A stretch of 64,000 nucleotides of DNA from Natrinema salsiterrestre (GTDB lineage: Archaea > Halobacteriota > Halobacteria > Halobacteriales > Natrialbaceae): contig NZ_JAMQOT010000005.1 of the NCBI RefSeq assembly GCF_029502005.1, forward strand, positions 310,001-374,000, in the 5' to 3' direction. The notes beneath the pieces are model-generated. The model was given only the letters and a program-made list of their open reading frames with translations, had not been told where the DNA came from and did not search any database. A program made the translations under genes and the position numbers. Positions 26,460 to 34,109 of the stretch are shown here, piece by piece (position 1 is the stretch's first letter; each line of letters starts with the position of its first letter).

Positions 26460-28136
26460 TCACTCGAGATACCCGAGTTCGCGCAGCCGATCTCGAGTCG
26501 CATCGTCGGCGTCGGCCACGGCGTCGATGTCGTCGGTGTCCGTCTCGCTCGGCTCCGTCCACGCGCCGCCGACGGCGTCCTCGAACCGGGCGAGCGCTCG
26601 TTCGGTCGCGGCCACGACGGGGTCGTCGGCCGGATCGACGGGCGAGCGCTCGCCCGGATCGGTATCCAGCCGGAATCCCTCGTCGGGAACGAGATCCGCG
26701 CGGACGTATTTTCCGTCGGTGCTTCGAGCCGCTCGCAGCCGCGAGTAGGCCCGATGATCCGCCGGTAGCGTGACGCCGGCCTCGCTCGCCGTCCGCTCGA
26801 GGTGATGCAGTTCGATCACCGGCTGGGCGTACTCCACGAACGCGTACTCGGCGTCGCCGTCTCCCTCGAGGACGGCTCGCTGCCCGGGATCCGGATCACG
26901 AACGCCGTCGAACGTCCGATACTCGCTCGAGAGCAGCGAGCGGGTCGGATCTCGAGGGACTGGGTCGTCGCTCTCGGCAGCGCCGACCGCGGCAGCCGGG
27001 TCGACGGCCAGCGCGTCGAGGGTCGTGTGATAGAGATCCAGCAGTTCGACGAGGTCGTCGCGCCGACCGATCTCGAGTTCGGGGTGTTTCACCAGCAGCG
27101 GGACGGTGATCAGTTCGTCGTAGAGGGCGAACTCGTGGCCGTAGAGCCCGTGTTCGCCGTGGAGTTCGCCGTGGTCGGCACAGACGACGACGGTCGTCTC
27201 CTCCCACCGGCCGGTCGCGCGCAGCCAGTCGAACAGGCGACCGACTTGTGCGTCCATGTGGGCGATCTCGGCGTCGTAGAGGCCCCGAATATCGTCCCAC
27301 TCGTCGCCGTCGACGTCCCGGACGCCGGCGTTGTACTCCTTCGAGTTCTGGCACACGTCGTCCGGGTCGACGCCGGGCGCGAACGCCTCGCGGTACTCCG
27401 CCGGCGGGTAGTACGGCAGGTGGGCGTCCATCAGGTTCACGAACGCGAACCAGCCCCGGTCGCTCTCGCTGTCCTCGATGAAGGACCGCGTCCGGTCGAT
27501 GACCGACGGCGTCTTCGTGTCCGCTCCCTCGCCGCTGGCCAGTCGCTCGTGGGCCATCGCCCCGAATCGGACTATCTTCGCCGCCATTTCCTGGAGGTAC
27601 TCGTTATCGTTGACGGTCTCCCACGCACGGGCCAGCGGTCCGGAGAGCACGTCTCGAGGAAGCACCTCGAAGAACGAATCGTGCTCGTCGAACCCGTCGG
27701 TGAGTCCGGTGTAGGGCGTGATCCAGGCGTTCGAGGAGTAACACGCCGTGTCGTAGCCGGCCCCCGACAGGACCGACGCGAGGGTCGTCGCCTCCTCGAG
27801 GTACGGGCTCTCCTGATCGGCCCCGTGCTGGCTCGGATAGAGACCGGTGAACAACGAGGCGTGAACCGGGAGCGTCCAGGGTGCGGGCGCGACCGCTGAC
27901 TCGAAGACGGTCGCCTCGTCGGCGAAGGCCGAGAGCTCGGGCGTCGTCTCCCGTTCGTACCCGTACGGCCCGAGGTGATCCGCGCGAACCGTATCCAGCA
28001 CGACGAAGAGAACGTTCGACGGGCGGGTCCCGTCGTTCCCCGAGCGGGGGGCTCCGGTCCCTCGAGCGGTCCGCAGCGAATACGCGGCGTCGCTGTCGCG
28101 AATGGACGGCACTGACGGGACGATCGGAGAGGACAT
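26460..28136 (-). CDS. Sulfatase-like alkaline-phosphatase-superfamily enzyme lacking the FGly Cys
   Basis: 558 residues from the ATG at 28136 (MSSPIVPSVP); an in-frame start 11 codons earlier is possible. Sulfatase fold: NVLFVVLDTVRADHLGPYGYERETTPEL (metal Asp), APWTLPVHASLFTGLYPSQHGAD (nucleophile region) and VVCADHGELHGEHGLYGHEFALYDELITVPLLVKHP. In true sulfatases the nucleophile region reads CxPxR; here it is T-L-P-V-H. Formylglycine chemistry is therefore unlikely, and a Thr-nucleophile phosphatase or phosphotransferase is more likely. It heads the probable four-gene operon ending at 23297. Confidence 0.82.
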   Translation of the reverse strand: MSSPIVPSVPSIRDSDAAYSLRTARGTGAPRSGNDGTRPSNVLFVVLDTVRADHLGPYGYERETTPELSAFADEATVFESAVAPAPWTLPVHASLFTGLYPSQHGADQESPYLEEATTLASVLSGAGYDTACYSSNAWITPYTGLTDGFDEHDSFFEVLPRDVLSGPLARAWETVNDNEYLQEMAAKIVRFGAMAHERLASGEGADTKTPSVIDRTRSFIEDSESDRGWFAFVNLMDAHLPYYPPAEYREAFAPGVDPDDVCQNSKEYNAGVRDVDGDEWDDIRGLYDAEIAHMDAQVGRLFDWLRATGRWEETTVVVCADHGELHGEHGLYGHEFALYDELITVPLLVKHPELEIGRRDDLVELLDLYHTTLDALAVDPAAAVGAAESDDPVPRDPTRSLLSSEYRTFDGVRDPDPGQRAVLEGDGDAEYAFVEYAQPVIELHHLERTASEAGVTLPADHRAYSRLRAARSTDGKYVRADLVPDEGFRLDTDPGERSPVDPADDPVVAATERALARFEDAVGGAWTEPSETDTDDIDAVADADDATRDRLRELGYLE

Positions 28137-28371
28137 GTGACGTACTGCCCTCACTCGGCGGTGTCTCAATTTGTTATGAAGCCGATACAGTACCGAAACG
28201 GCCCGGGAACTGTCGTAGTGGGGTATTGATCGGCGGTAACTGGTGTAACGGCAAGTGTGGCAGCCGTGACAGTCCCGACGGACCGACGGCGACGACGAGG
28301 GCGACGGGCAATCGAGTTCGCCCGTCGATATCGATCAGACGTTTCAAGTCAACTGACGATTCATACCATCC

Positions 28372-29394
28372 ATGGACGAGCGAAACCGCCGCGCGTTTCT
28401 CATCGGTGCCTTCGGGGCGATCGCAGTCCTCGCCGTCCTGTTCTTCGTCGTCGGCGCACGGCCGATCCTCGACTCGCTGCTTTCGGCCGAGCCGTCTCTC
28501 GTCGCGGTGACGGTCGCCCTCGCGCTCTGCTGGCTGGCCGCCTGGAGCCTGATGCTCAGAACCGTCCTCGGCACGCTCGGCGTCGAGATTCCCCTCGTCA
28601 AGTCGTTCTTCGTCTACGCCGGTGCCGTCTTCGCTAACAACGTCACGCCGTTCGGGCAAGCCGGGGGCGAGCCGATCGCCGCGTTGCTCATCTCGAAAGT
28701 CTCCGACTCGCGCTACGAAACCGGGCTCGTCGGGATCGCGAGCGTCGACCTCCTCAACGTGATCCCCTCGATCTCGCTCGTCTTCGTCGGCGTCGGCTAC
28801 TACGCGACCACTGCCGCCATCGGCGACCGCCTCGGGACGGCCGTCGGCTCGGCCGTCGTCCTGATCGGCGGAATCGTCCTTGCCATGGCGCTGGTCTGGC
28901 GCTACCGCGAGTCGATCATCGATCGGCTGCCCGCCATCATCGCGCCCCGTATCGGCCGACTCGGCCTCGAGCGGTTCGATCCCGAGACCCTCGAGGACGA
29001 TCTCACGGATCGGATGGGGCGGTTCTTCGAGAACATCGAGCGGATCGCGACGGACCGGTGGCGACTCGGGGCGATCATCGGCCTCTCGCTGTGCGGCTGG
29101 CTCTTTCAGACCGCGGCGCTGCTGGCCGCCTTCGCCGCGCTCGGGTACAGCGTCCCGGTGTACGTCCTCCTGTTCGCGATCCCGCTCGCGAACATCGCGG
29201 GTGCGGCCCCGCTCCCCGGCGGACTCGGCGGCATCGAGGCCGCGTTCGTCACGCTGCTGGTTCCGACGACGACGGGCATCGAGGCGTCCGCCGTCACCGC
29301 GGCGGTCCTGATCTTCCGGGGCGCGGTCTACTGGATGCCGATCCTCGTCGGCGGCGCGTCGGTCTCGGCGTTCGGGATTCGGACCCTCAAGTGA
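28372..29394 (+). CDS. UPF0104 / LPG-synthase-type transmembrane (flippase-like) protein
   Basis: 340 residues with about eight membrane helices. The family signature FFVYAGAVFANNVTPFGQAGGEPIAALLISKVSDSRYETGL is present, and later PLPGGLGGIEAAFVTLL. Relatives include AglD-type proteins and flippase-like proteins acting on isoprenoid-linked sugars. It is divergent from the glycosyltransferase/sulfatase operon (235 nt), which supports a role in moving or modifying a lipid-linked glycan (inference). Confidence 0.83.
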   Translation: MDERNRRAFLIGAFGAIAVLAVLFFVVGARPILDSLLSAEPSLVAVTVALALCWLAAWSLMLRTVLGTLGVEIPLVKSFFVYAGAVFANNVTPFGQAGGEPIAALLISKVSDSRYETGLVGIASVDLLNVIPSISLVFVGVGYYATTAAIGDRLGTAVGSAVVLIGGIVLAMALVWRYRESIIDRLPAIIAPRIGRLGLERFDPETLEDDLTDRMGRFFENIERIATDRWRLGAIIGLSLCGWLFQTAALLAAFAALGYSVPVYVLLFAIPLANIAGAAPLPGGLGGIEAAFVTLLVPTTTGIEASAVTAAVLIFRGAVYWMPILVGGASVSAFGIRTLK

Positions 29395-29462
29395 ATCGAG
29401 GTGGGGTCCGTCCCAGCAGTTAAGTCGCCGGGCACCGGAGGGGTATCGACCACCCCAACGCG

Positions 29463-29975
29463 ATGTACCGAGACGGCCACGCCGGATTCAACGCGCTCCT
29501 CTACGCGCCGTTCGTCCCGCTCGTGAGCGCCGGCCACTCCCTCGAGCTGGCCCTCTGGGGAGCGGTGCTCGCGCTCGCCACGGCGACGCTCCCGGACTTC
29601 GATCAGGGGCTCCCGCGGATCGACCACCGCGGCCCGACCCACACCGTCTGGTTCGCCCTCCTGATCGGGCTGGTAACCGGAGCGGGAACGGCGCTCGTCG
29701 CCCGCTCGAGTTTCGGGGCCGGCGGCGGATTCAGCTTCGGTTTCGGGTTCGTCGTGGGAACGTGTGGCATCCTCGCCCATCTCGCGGGAGACGTCGTGAC
29801 ACCGATGGGGATCAGCCCGCTGGCTCCCGTCTCGCGGGCCCACCTGACGCTCGGCTGGTTCAAATCGAAGAACGGACGGGTCAACAGAGCGTTTCTGATC
29901 GCCGGCTCCGTCGCGTTACTGGGGGCGTTACTGCTGGCGATCTACCGGCCGGTACTGATCGCGTCCGCGGGCTAA
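29463..29975 (+). CDS. YdjM-like (DUF457) membrane metal-dependent hydrolase
   Basis: 170 residues with several membrane helices. It starts MYRDGHAGFNALLYAPFVPLV, and the metal motifs are LPDFDQGLPRIDHRGPTHTVWF and AHLAGDVVTPMGISPLAPVS. It is close in layout to the gene at 3059-3550. It overlaps the convergent paralogue by 4 nt at the stop codons. Confidence 0.8.
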   Translation: MYRDGHAGFNALLYAPFVPLVSAGHSLELALWGAVLALATATLPDFDQGLPRIDHRGPTHTVWFALLIGLVTGAGTALVARSSFGAGGGFSFGFGFVVGTCGILAHLAGDVVTPMGISPLAPVSRAHLTLGWFKSKNGRVNRAFLIAGSVALLGALLLAIYRPVLIASAG

Positions 29976-30481
29976 TTCGACTGCCCCTGCGAGTCGTCGC
30001 CGTCTCGAGCCGACGACCGTCTGACTCCCGCCAGATCGTTCGTTCGCCACGCGAGGACCCCGAGCGAGAGCGACCAGAGCAGTATCGTTCCGATCGCGCC
30101 GTGGACGTCGAGACCGGGACTCCACGTCGTCTCGATCGGGTACAGCCACTGAATCCCCATCGGTGACAGCGAGTCGATCAGGAGGTGGGAACCGATCGCG
30201 AGCGCGGCAGCGAGCGCGGCGGCACGGGTCCGACGAATCGCGTACACGGCGGCGACGACCGCCAGCGCGAACACCGGCGAGTGGGTGATCCCGCGATGGA
30301 CGAACGGCCACCCCCAGGCCGCCGGAAAGAGGAAATCGGCGTCCGGAAGGAGGCCGAAGACGACGCCCAGCCACGTCCCCGTGCGCGGATCGACGGCCGT
30401 GAATCCGCGAACGAGTGCGAGTCCGACGACGGCGTGTGTCGCGAACGCCACCGTCAGGAAGAGCACGCGTCCCGGTTCCAT
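29972..30481 (-). CDS. YdjM-like (DUF457) membrane metal-dependent hydrolase
   Basis: 169 residues starting MEPGRVLFLTVAFATHAVVG. The motifs are GLLPDADFLFPAAWGWPFVHRGITHSPVFAL and GSHLLIDSLSPMGIQWLYPIE. It is more distant from the other two copies in this window. It ends with a short acidic-polar tail. Confidence 0.78.
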   Translation of the reverse strand: MEPGRVLFLTVAFATHAVVGLALVRGFTAVDPRTGTWLGVVFGLLPDADFLFPAAWGWPFVHRGITHSPVFALAVVAAVYAIRRTRAAALAAALAIGSHLLIDSLSPMGIQWLYPIETTWSPGLDVHGAIGTILLWSLSLGVLAWRTNDLAGVRRSSARDGDDSQGQSN

Positions 30482-30653
30482 ACTGCCGACTCTCGAACGG
30501 AACTGTCGTATAAATTGTGGGTCCCGACGCGTCGATCACCGATCCGCGTCCGGTCGCGGCCCGATCGCACCCGAGACTTACGGGGGCTGCAGTCGCAAGC
30601 CGACGACTTCTGTCGCCGAGCGAAGTCACTGTCGAGACGGACTACGATCGGCA

Positions 30654-31175
30654 ATGGACCCGCTGCAACGCGCGGACGTCCCCTCCTGGCTCGAGTCGCT
30701 GTTCGCCTCCGAGGTCGGATTCGCGATCCTGTTCGGTCTCTGCGTCCTCGAGGGAGCGATGCTGCTGCGGTTCATGCCGAGCGAACTCGTCGTGCCGGCC
30801 GCGCTGGCGCTGATCGGCTCGTCGATCGCCGAGGCCGTCGCGATCGTCGTCCTCGCGGTCGTCGGGACGACGATCGGGCAGCTCCTCCTGTTCGGTCTCG
30901 TCCGGCGCGCGGGCCGGGAGTACGTCATGCAGACGCGGTGGGTCCCGATCAGCGAGTCGCGACTCGAGCGCTTCGACGGCTGGTTCGACCGCTGGGGACC
31001 CGTCGCCGTGCCGGTGAGCAACACCATGCTGTTCGTCCGGGGACTGCTCACCGTGCCGGCGGGATTGTCGGAAATGGACCGGCGGTCGTTCCTCGTGTTG
31101 TCGGCGGCCGGGTCGCTGTCCTTCCAGTCGATCCTCGCCGCGCTCTACCTGTTCGGCGGCTATCTCCTCGTGTGA
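30654..31175 (+). CDS. DedA/VTT-family membrane protein
   Basis: 173 residues from the ATG at 30654 (MDPLQRADVPSWLESLFASE). Membrane helices include LALIGSSIAEAVAIVVLAVVGTTIGQLLLFGLVRRAGREYV and FDRWGPVAVPVSNTMLFVRGLLTVPAGLSEMDRRSF, which fit the DedA re-entrant-loop layout (Gly near the first loop, RG...PAG in the second). DedA proteins are linked to lipid-carrier recycling and membrane energetics. The location beside glycan genes fits a lipid-carrier role (inference). Confidence 0.75.
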   Translation: MDPLQRADVPSWLESLFASEVGFAILFGLCVLEGAMLLRFMPSELVVPAALALIGSSIAEAVAIVVLAVVGTTIGQLLLFGLVRRAGREYVMQTRWVPISESRLERFDGWFDRWGPVAVPVSNTMLFVRGLLTVPAGLSEMDRRSFLVLSAAGSLSFQSILAALYLFGGYLLV

Positions 31176-31176
31176 G

Positions 31177-32583
31177 TCAGTCACCGCCCCGCCGATACAC
31201 GGGCAGCCGGAACCCGACGCCCGCGTCCCGGAGCCGCCACCTGCACTCGAGGCCGACCCAGACCAATCCGGTCAGGAGCGCGACGCCGACGGCGACGAAC
31301 TCGGTGGCACCCATCCAGACGGGTGCCACGAAGAACAGGGCGTTGTAGATCCGGTGTGGCAGGAGCGTTTCGATGAGATTCTCGAGGAACCCCACGGGAT
31401 CGACGCCGAGGGAACCGCCGTCGTCGCCGTCGTCGCTCTCGGCAGCCGTGCGGGACTCGAGATCGAGCGCCTGCGCGCTCCGCCCGCCCTCGCTTTCGGC
31501 CCCGGTCTCGAGGCGCTCGGCCTCGTAGGGGAGCGTCGATTCGACCTGCCAGACGATCGCTCCCGACTCATTGACCTCGATGACGCGATTGCCGTGGGTG
31601 TCCGTGATGAGCGTGTTGCCGTTGGGGAGCCGGTCGGCGTCTCGCGGCCACTGCATCCGGTCGTCGGACCACTCCCAGCTGCGGGTCCACTCGCCGTCCT
31701 CGCGCTGGAACTCCTGGACGCGGCCGTTCTCGGAATCGGCGACGACGACGGCCGGACCGCCTCGGCTCTCGGGGATGTAATCGGGGTTGTGCTGTTCGTA
31801 CTGGGTATCGTAGTCGTCCTCCGAACCGAGGGTCCAGTCCTCGAGCAGTCCCTCTTCGCGATCGAGGAAGACCACCTGATCCTGATTCCGGAGGCTGGCC
31901 ATGATCGTTCCCGACATCTCGCCCTCCTCGATGTACTCGACGTCGTTGATGTGGGCCCAGTCCTCCGGGTACGGACCGCCCTCCTCGACGGGGAACTCGC
32001 TCTGGGCGTCCCAGAGCCACTCGACGACTTCCGTCTCGGTGTTCACGACGAACACCTGATCCGCGACGATATCGGCGACGACAACGTGGGTTTCGTTGAT
32101 GCGGTCCGCGTCGTGCCACTCGCCCGCGGTCTCCTTGTAGTCGTAACGCTCGTAGAGCACCTCGACCTCGCCGGTCTCGAGGTCGACCTGCTCGATGACG
32201 TTCCGCGCACACGGCGGCTCCGAACAGGTCGGGCCCTCGGTGTGGATCGTGTCCGTGGCGGTGTATTCGACGGTCAGCGGGTCGCCCGCGACGGGATCGG
32301 CGTCGAAGTACTTCGTCCGCGTGTTGTTGTAGTACAGCACCTCGCCGTCGGGAGCGTAGGCGGTTATCGTCCCGGCTCGCCCCGATTCGGTGACGACCGT
32401 GTGATTCTCCGTCGGCGGCGCGTCGGGAACGGCGGCTCTCGAGGCCGTCGAGATCTCGTCCGACGAGGCCGTGGCGACGACGGCCGCCGAGAGGACGAGA
32501 ACGACGACGAAGGCGACCCGAAGGCGGTTCCGCGAGAGGAGCGATCGAACTGGGTCGAGCGATGAACGTGGTCGGTCAGGCAT
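31177..32583 (-). CDS. Membrane-anchored arylsulfotransferase-like protein
   Basis: 468 residues. An N-terminal helix (VAFVVVLVLSAAVVATASS) and two C-terminal helices (about 410-450) flank a beta-propeller with EWHDADRINETHVVVAD, EDWAHINDVEYI, QYEQHNPDYI and QWPRDADRLPNGNTLITDTHGN. This repeated HxD/HxN pattern is typical of ASST-like propellers with an active-site His. The bulk probably faces outside. The enzyme would move sulfate between phenolic or other acceptors; the donor in archaea is not known. The stop lies 1 nt from the DedA stop (convergent). Confidence 0.78.
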   Translation of the reverse strand: MPDRPRSSLDPVRSLLSRNRLRVAFVVVLVLSAAVVATASSDEISTASRAAVPDAPPTENHTVVTESGRAGTITAYAPDGEVLYYNNTRTKYFDADPVAGDPLTVEYTATDTIHTEGPTCSEPPCARNVIEQVDLETGEVEVLYERYDYKETAGEWHDADRINETHVVVADIVADQVFVVNTETEVVEWLWDAQSEFPVEEGGPYPEDWAHINDVEYIEEGEMSGTIMASLRNQDQVVFLDREEGLLEDWTLGSEDDYDTQYEQHNPDYIPESRGGPAVVVADSENGRVQEFQREDGEWTRSWEWSDDRMQWPRDADRLPNGNTLITDTHGNRVIEVNESGAIVWQVESTLPYEAERLETGAESEGGRSAQALDLESRTAAESDDGDDGGSLGVDPVGFLENLIETLLPHRIYNALFFVAPVWMGATEFVAVGVALLTGLVWVGLECRWRLRDAGVGFRLPVYRRGGD

Positions 32584-32705
32584 CGGTCACTGTCGGGTAC
32601 TGTGTGGCCAGCAGGGGAACCGTTGTGCTTCGTTCGCAGTTCGTGACAGTCGGCGCTCGAACGACGCTTCCAGCGGCGTTCAGCGGTGCGACGGTCGACG
32701 TCCGG

Positions 32706-33584
32706 TCACTCCAGCTCGTCGCCTCGTCTCGTGGTGAGGACTGGAACCGGCGACGTCCGGATCACGCGGTCGGTGAAGCTCCCGAGCAGGTGACGGTCGA
32801 GTCCGGTGTGTCCGTGGGTCCCCATGACGACGAGGTCGATCCCCTCCGCCTCGGCGTAGGACGTGATCTCTCTCGAGACCGATCCGGCCGTCACGGTCGT
32901 CGTGACGTTCTCGACTCCTGCACGCTTTGCGGTCGATTGGGCGTCGTCGAGGAGTTCCTGAACGTTCTCCTCGAGTTGCGACGACAGTCGGGTCGATTCC
33001 GTCTCGATCACCTCCGGAAGTTCGTCGACGACGGAGAGCAAGTGCAGGGTCGCGCCGTGTCGCTCGGCCACCGTCGTTCCCAGTTCCAGCGCGGCCGTCG
33101 CGTGGTCGCTGCCGTCCGTCGGAACGAGCACGTCGTCGTACGGATATGCCCGCGTCGCATCCTCGGCGGCGCGAACCGTCAGCACCGGGATCTCGCTTCG
33201 GTTGACGACGCAGTCCGTGACGCTCCCGAGGACGTACTCGCCGATGCCACGCCGTCCGTGGGCACCCATCACGATGAGGTCGAACGCGTCGCCGGTGGCG
33301 TATTGGGTGAGCACGGTTCTCGGGTCCCCCTGAACGACGTCTGTCGTCACGGAGACGCTCCGGTCTTCGGCCAGCGCGGCGGCCTCGTCGACGACCTCGT
33401 CGCCCTCCTGTTCGAGCACGTCGACGACGTCGCCGCCGAGCCGCGTCAGGCTCGGTTCCTTCGTATCCGCGACGTAGACGAGCTGAATCGTCCCGTCCTG
33501 ATCCGCTGCGATATCTATCGCGTGCTTGAGGGCTGCCGTCGCAGGATTGCTCCCGTCGGTCGGCACGAGTAGTCGGGTAGTCAC
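32706..33584 (-). CDS. Tandem universal stress protein (two UspA domains)
   Basis: 292 residues from a GTG at 33584 (VTTRLLVPTDGSNPAT), where the domain starts; an upstream ATG adds 23 unrelated residues. Two UspA domains (about 1-140 and 148-290) each begin with VPTDGS and end with the ATP-loop type GAHGRRGIGEYVLGSVTD and GTHGHTGLDRHLLGSFTD. Nucleotide binding by both halves is likely. It is followed upstream by a HalOD1 gene in the same direction. Confidence 0.88.
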   Translation of the reverse strand: MTTRLLVPTDGSNPATAALKHAIDIAADQDGTIQLVYVADTKEPSLTRLGGDVVDVLEQEGDEVVDEAAALAEDRSVSVTTDVVQGDPRTVLTQYATGDAFDLIVMGAHGRRGIGEYVLGSVTDCVVNRSEIPVLTVRAAEDATRAYPYDDVLVPTDGSDHATAALELGTTVAERHGATLHLLSVVDELPEVIETESTRLSSQLEENVQELLDDAQSTAKRAGVENVTTTVTAGSVSREITSYAEAEGIDLVVMGTHGHTGLDRHLLGSFTDRVIRTSPVPVLTTRRGDELE

Positions 33585-33699
33585 GACCGGGTGTTCGACC
33601 CCGACCGGCTTAGTTTGTGGGACGGCCGAGGCCGAGGAGAACGCTGTTTGCACTGGGAACGGACTGTGCGGTCACGGGTTGTCCGGTCGAAACCGAATC

Positions 33700-33999
33700 T
33701 CAGACGGACTCGACGCGAATCTCGCCGTTCGCAGTGACCGTCACCAGACAGTCGCTGTACTCGAACGCGACCGAACCACCGGGTCGCAGCCCGTTCGCAC
33801 GCGGTTCGAACAACCGCTCGAGTGCGTCGGCGTTGATCGAGTAGTGAAGCGGCTCGAGATCGGTAATACTCGTATCACGAAACGTTGCGACGGCGTCCGC
33901 GACGGCAACGCTGAGCGGTTCGTCGTCGAGCCGATCGTACTGTGCGGAATAACAATCCCCCATTGCGGTGGACGGAGATTCTGAACTCATTTCGGTCAT
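33700..33999 (-). CDS. HalOD1 output-domain protein
   Basis: 99 residues from the ATG at 33999 (MTEMSSESPS). The core EPLSVAVADAVATFRDTSITDLEPLHYSINADALERLFEP, then GSVAFEYSDCLVTVTANGEIRV, is the stand-alone haloarchaeal HalOD1 module, thought to be an output or protein-interaction domain in signalling. The longer frame to 34062 is a weaker start. Confidence 0.75.
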   Translation of the reverse strand: MTEMSSESPSTAMGDCYSAQYDRLDDEPLSVAVADAVATFRDTSITDLEPLHYSINADALERLFEPRANGLRPGGSVAFEYSDCLVTVTANGEIRVESV

Positions 34000-34109
34000 T
34001 GGTAGTACGTACCCCCCAGTACGTCCGTGGGAAGTCATCCGTGGGTTCACGAGGTCCCGCAAAGAGCCTGATCGTTAACTGTGTAATGGCTCCAAAAAAA
34101 GATGGTTAA

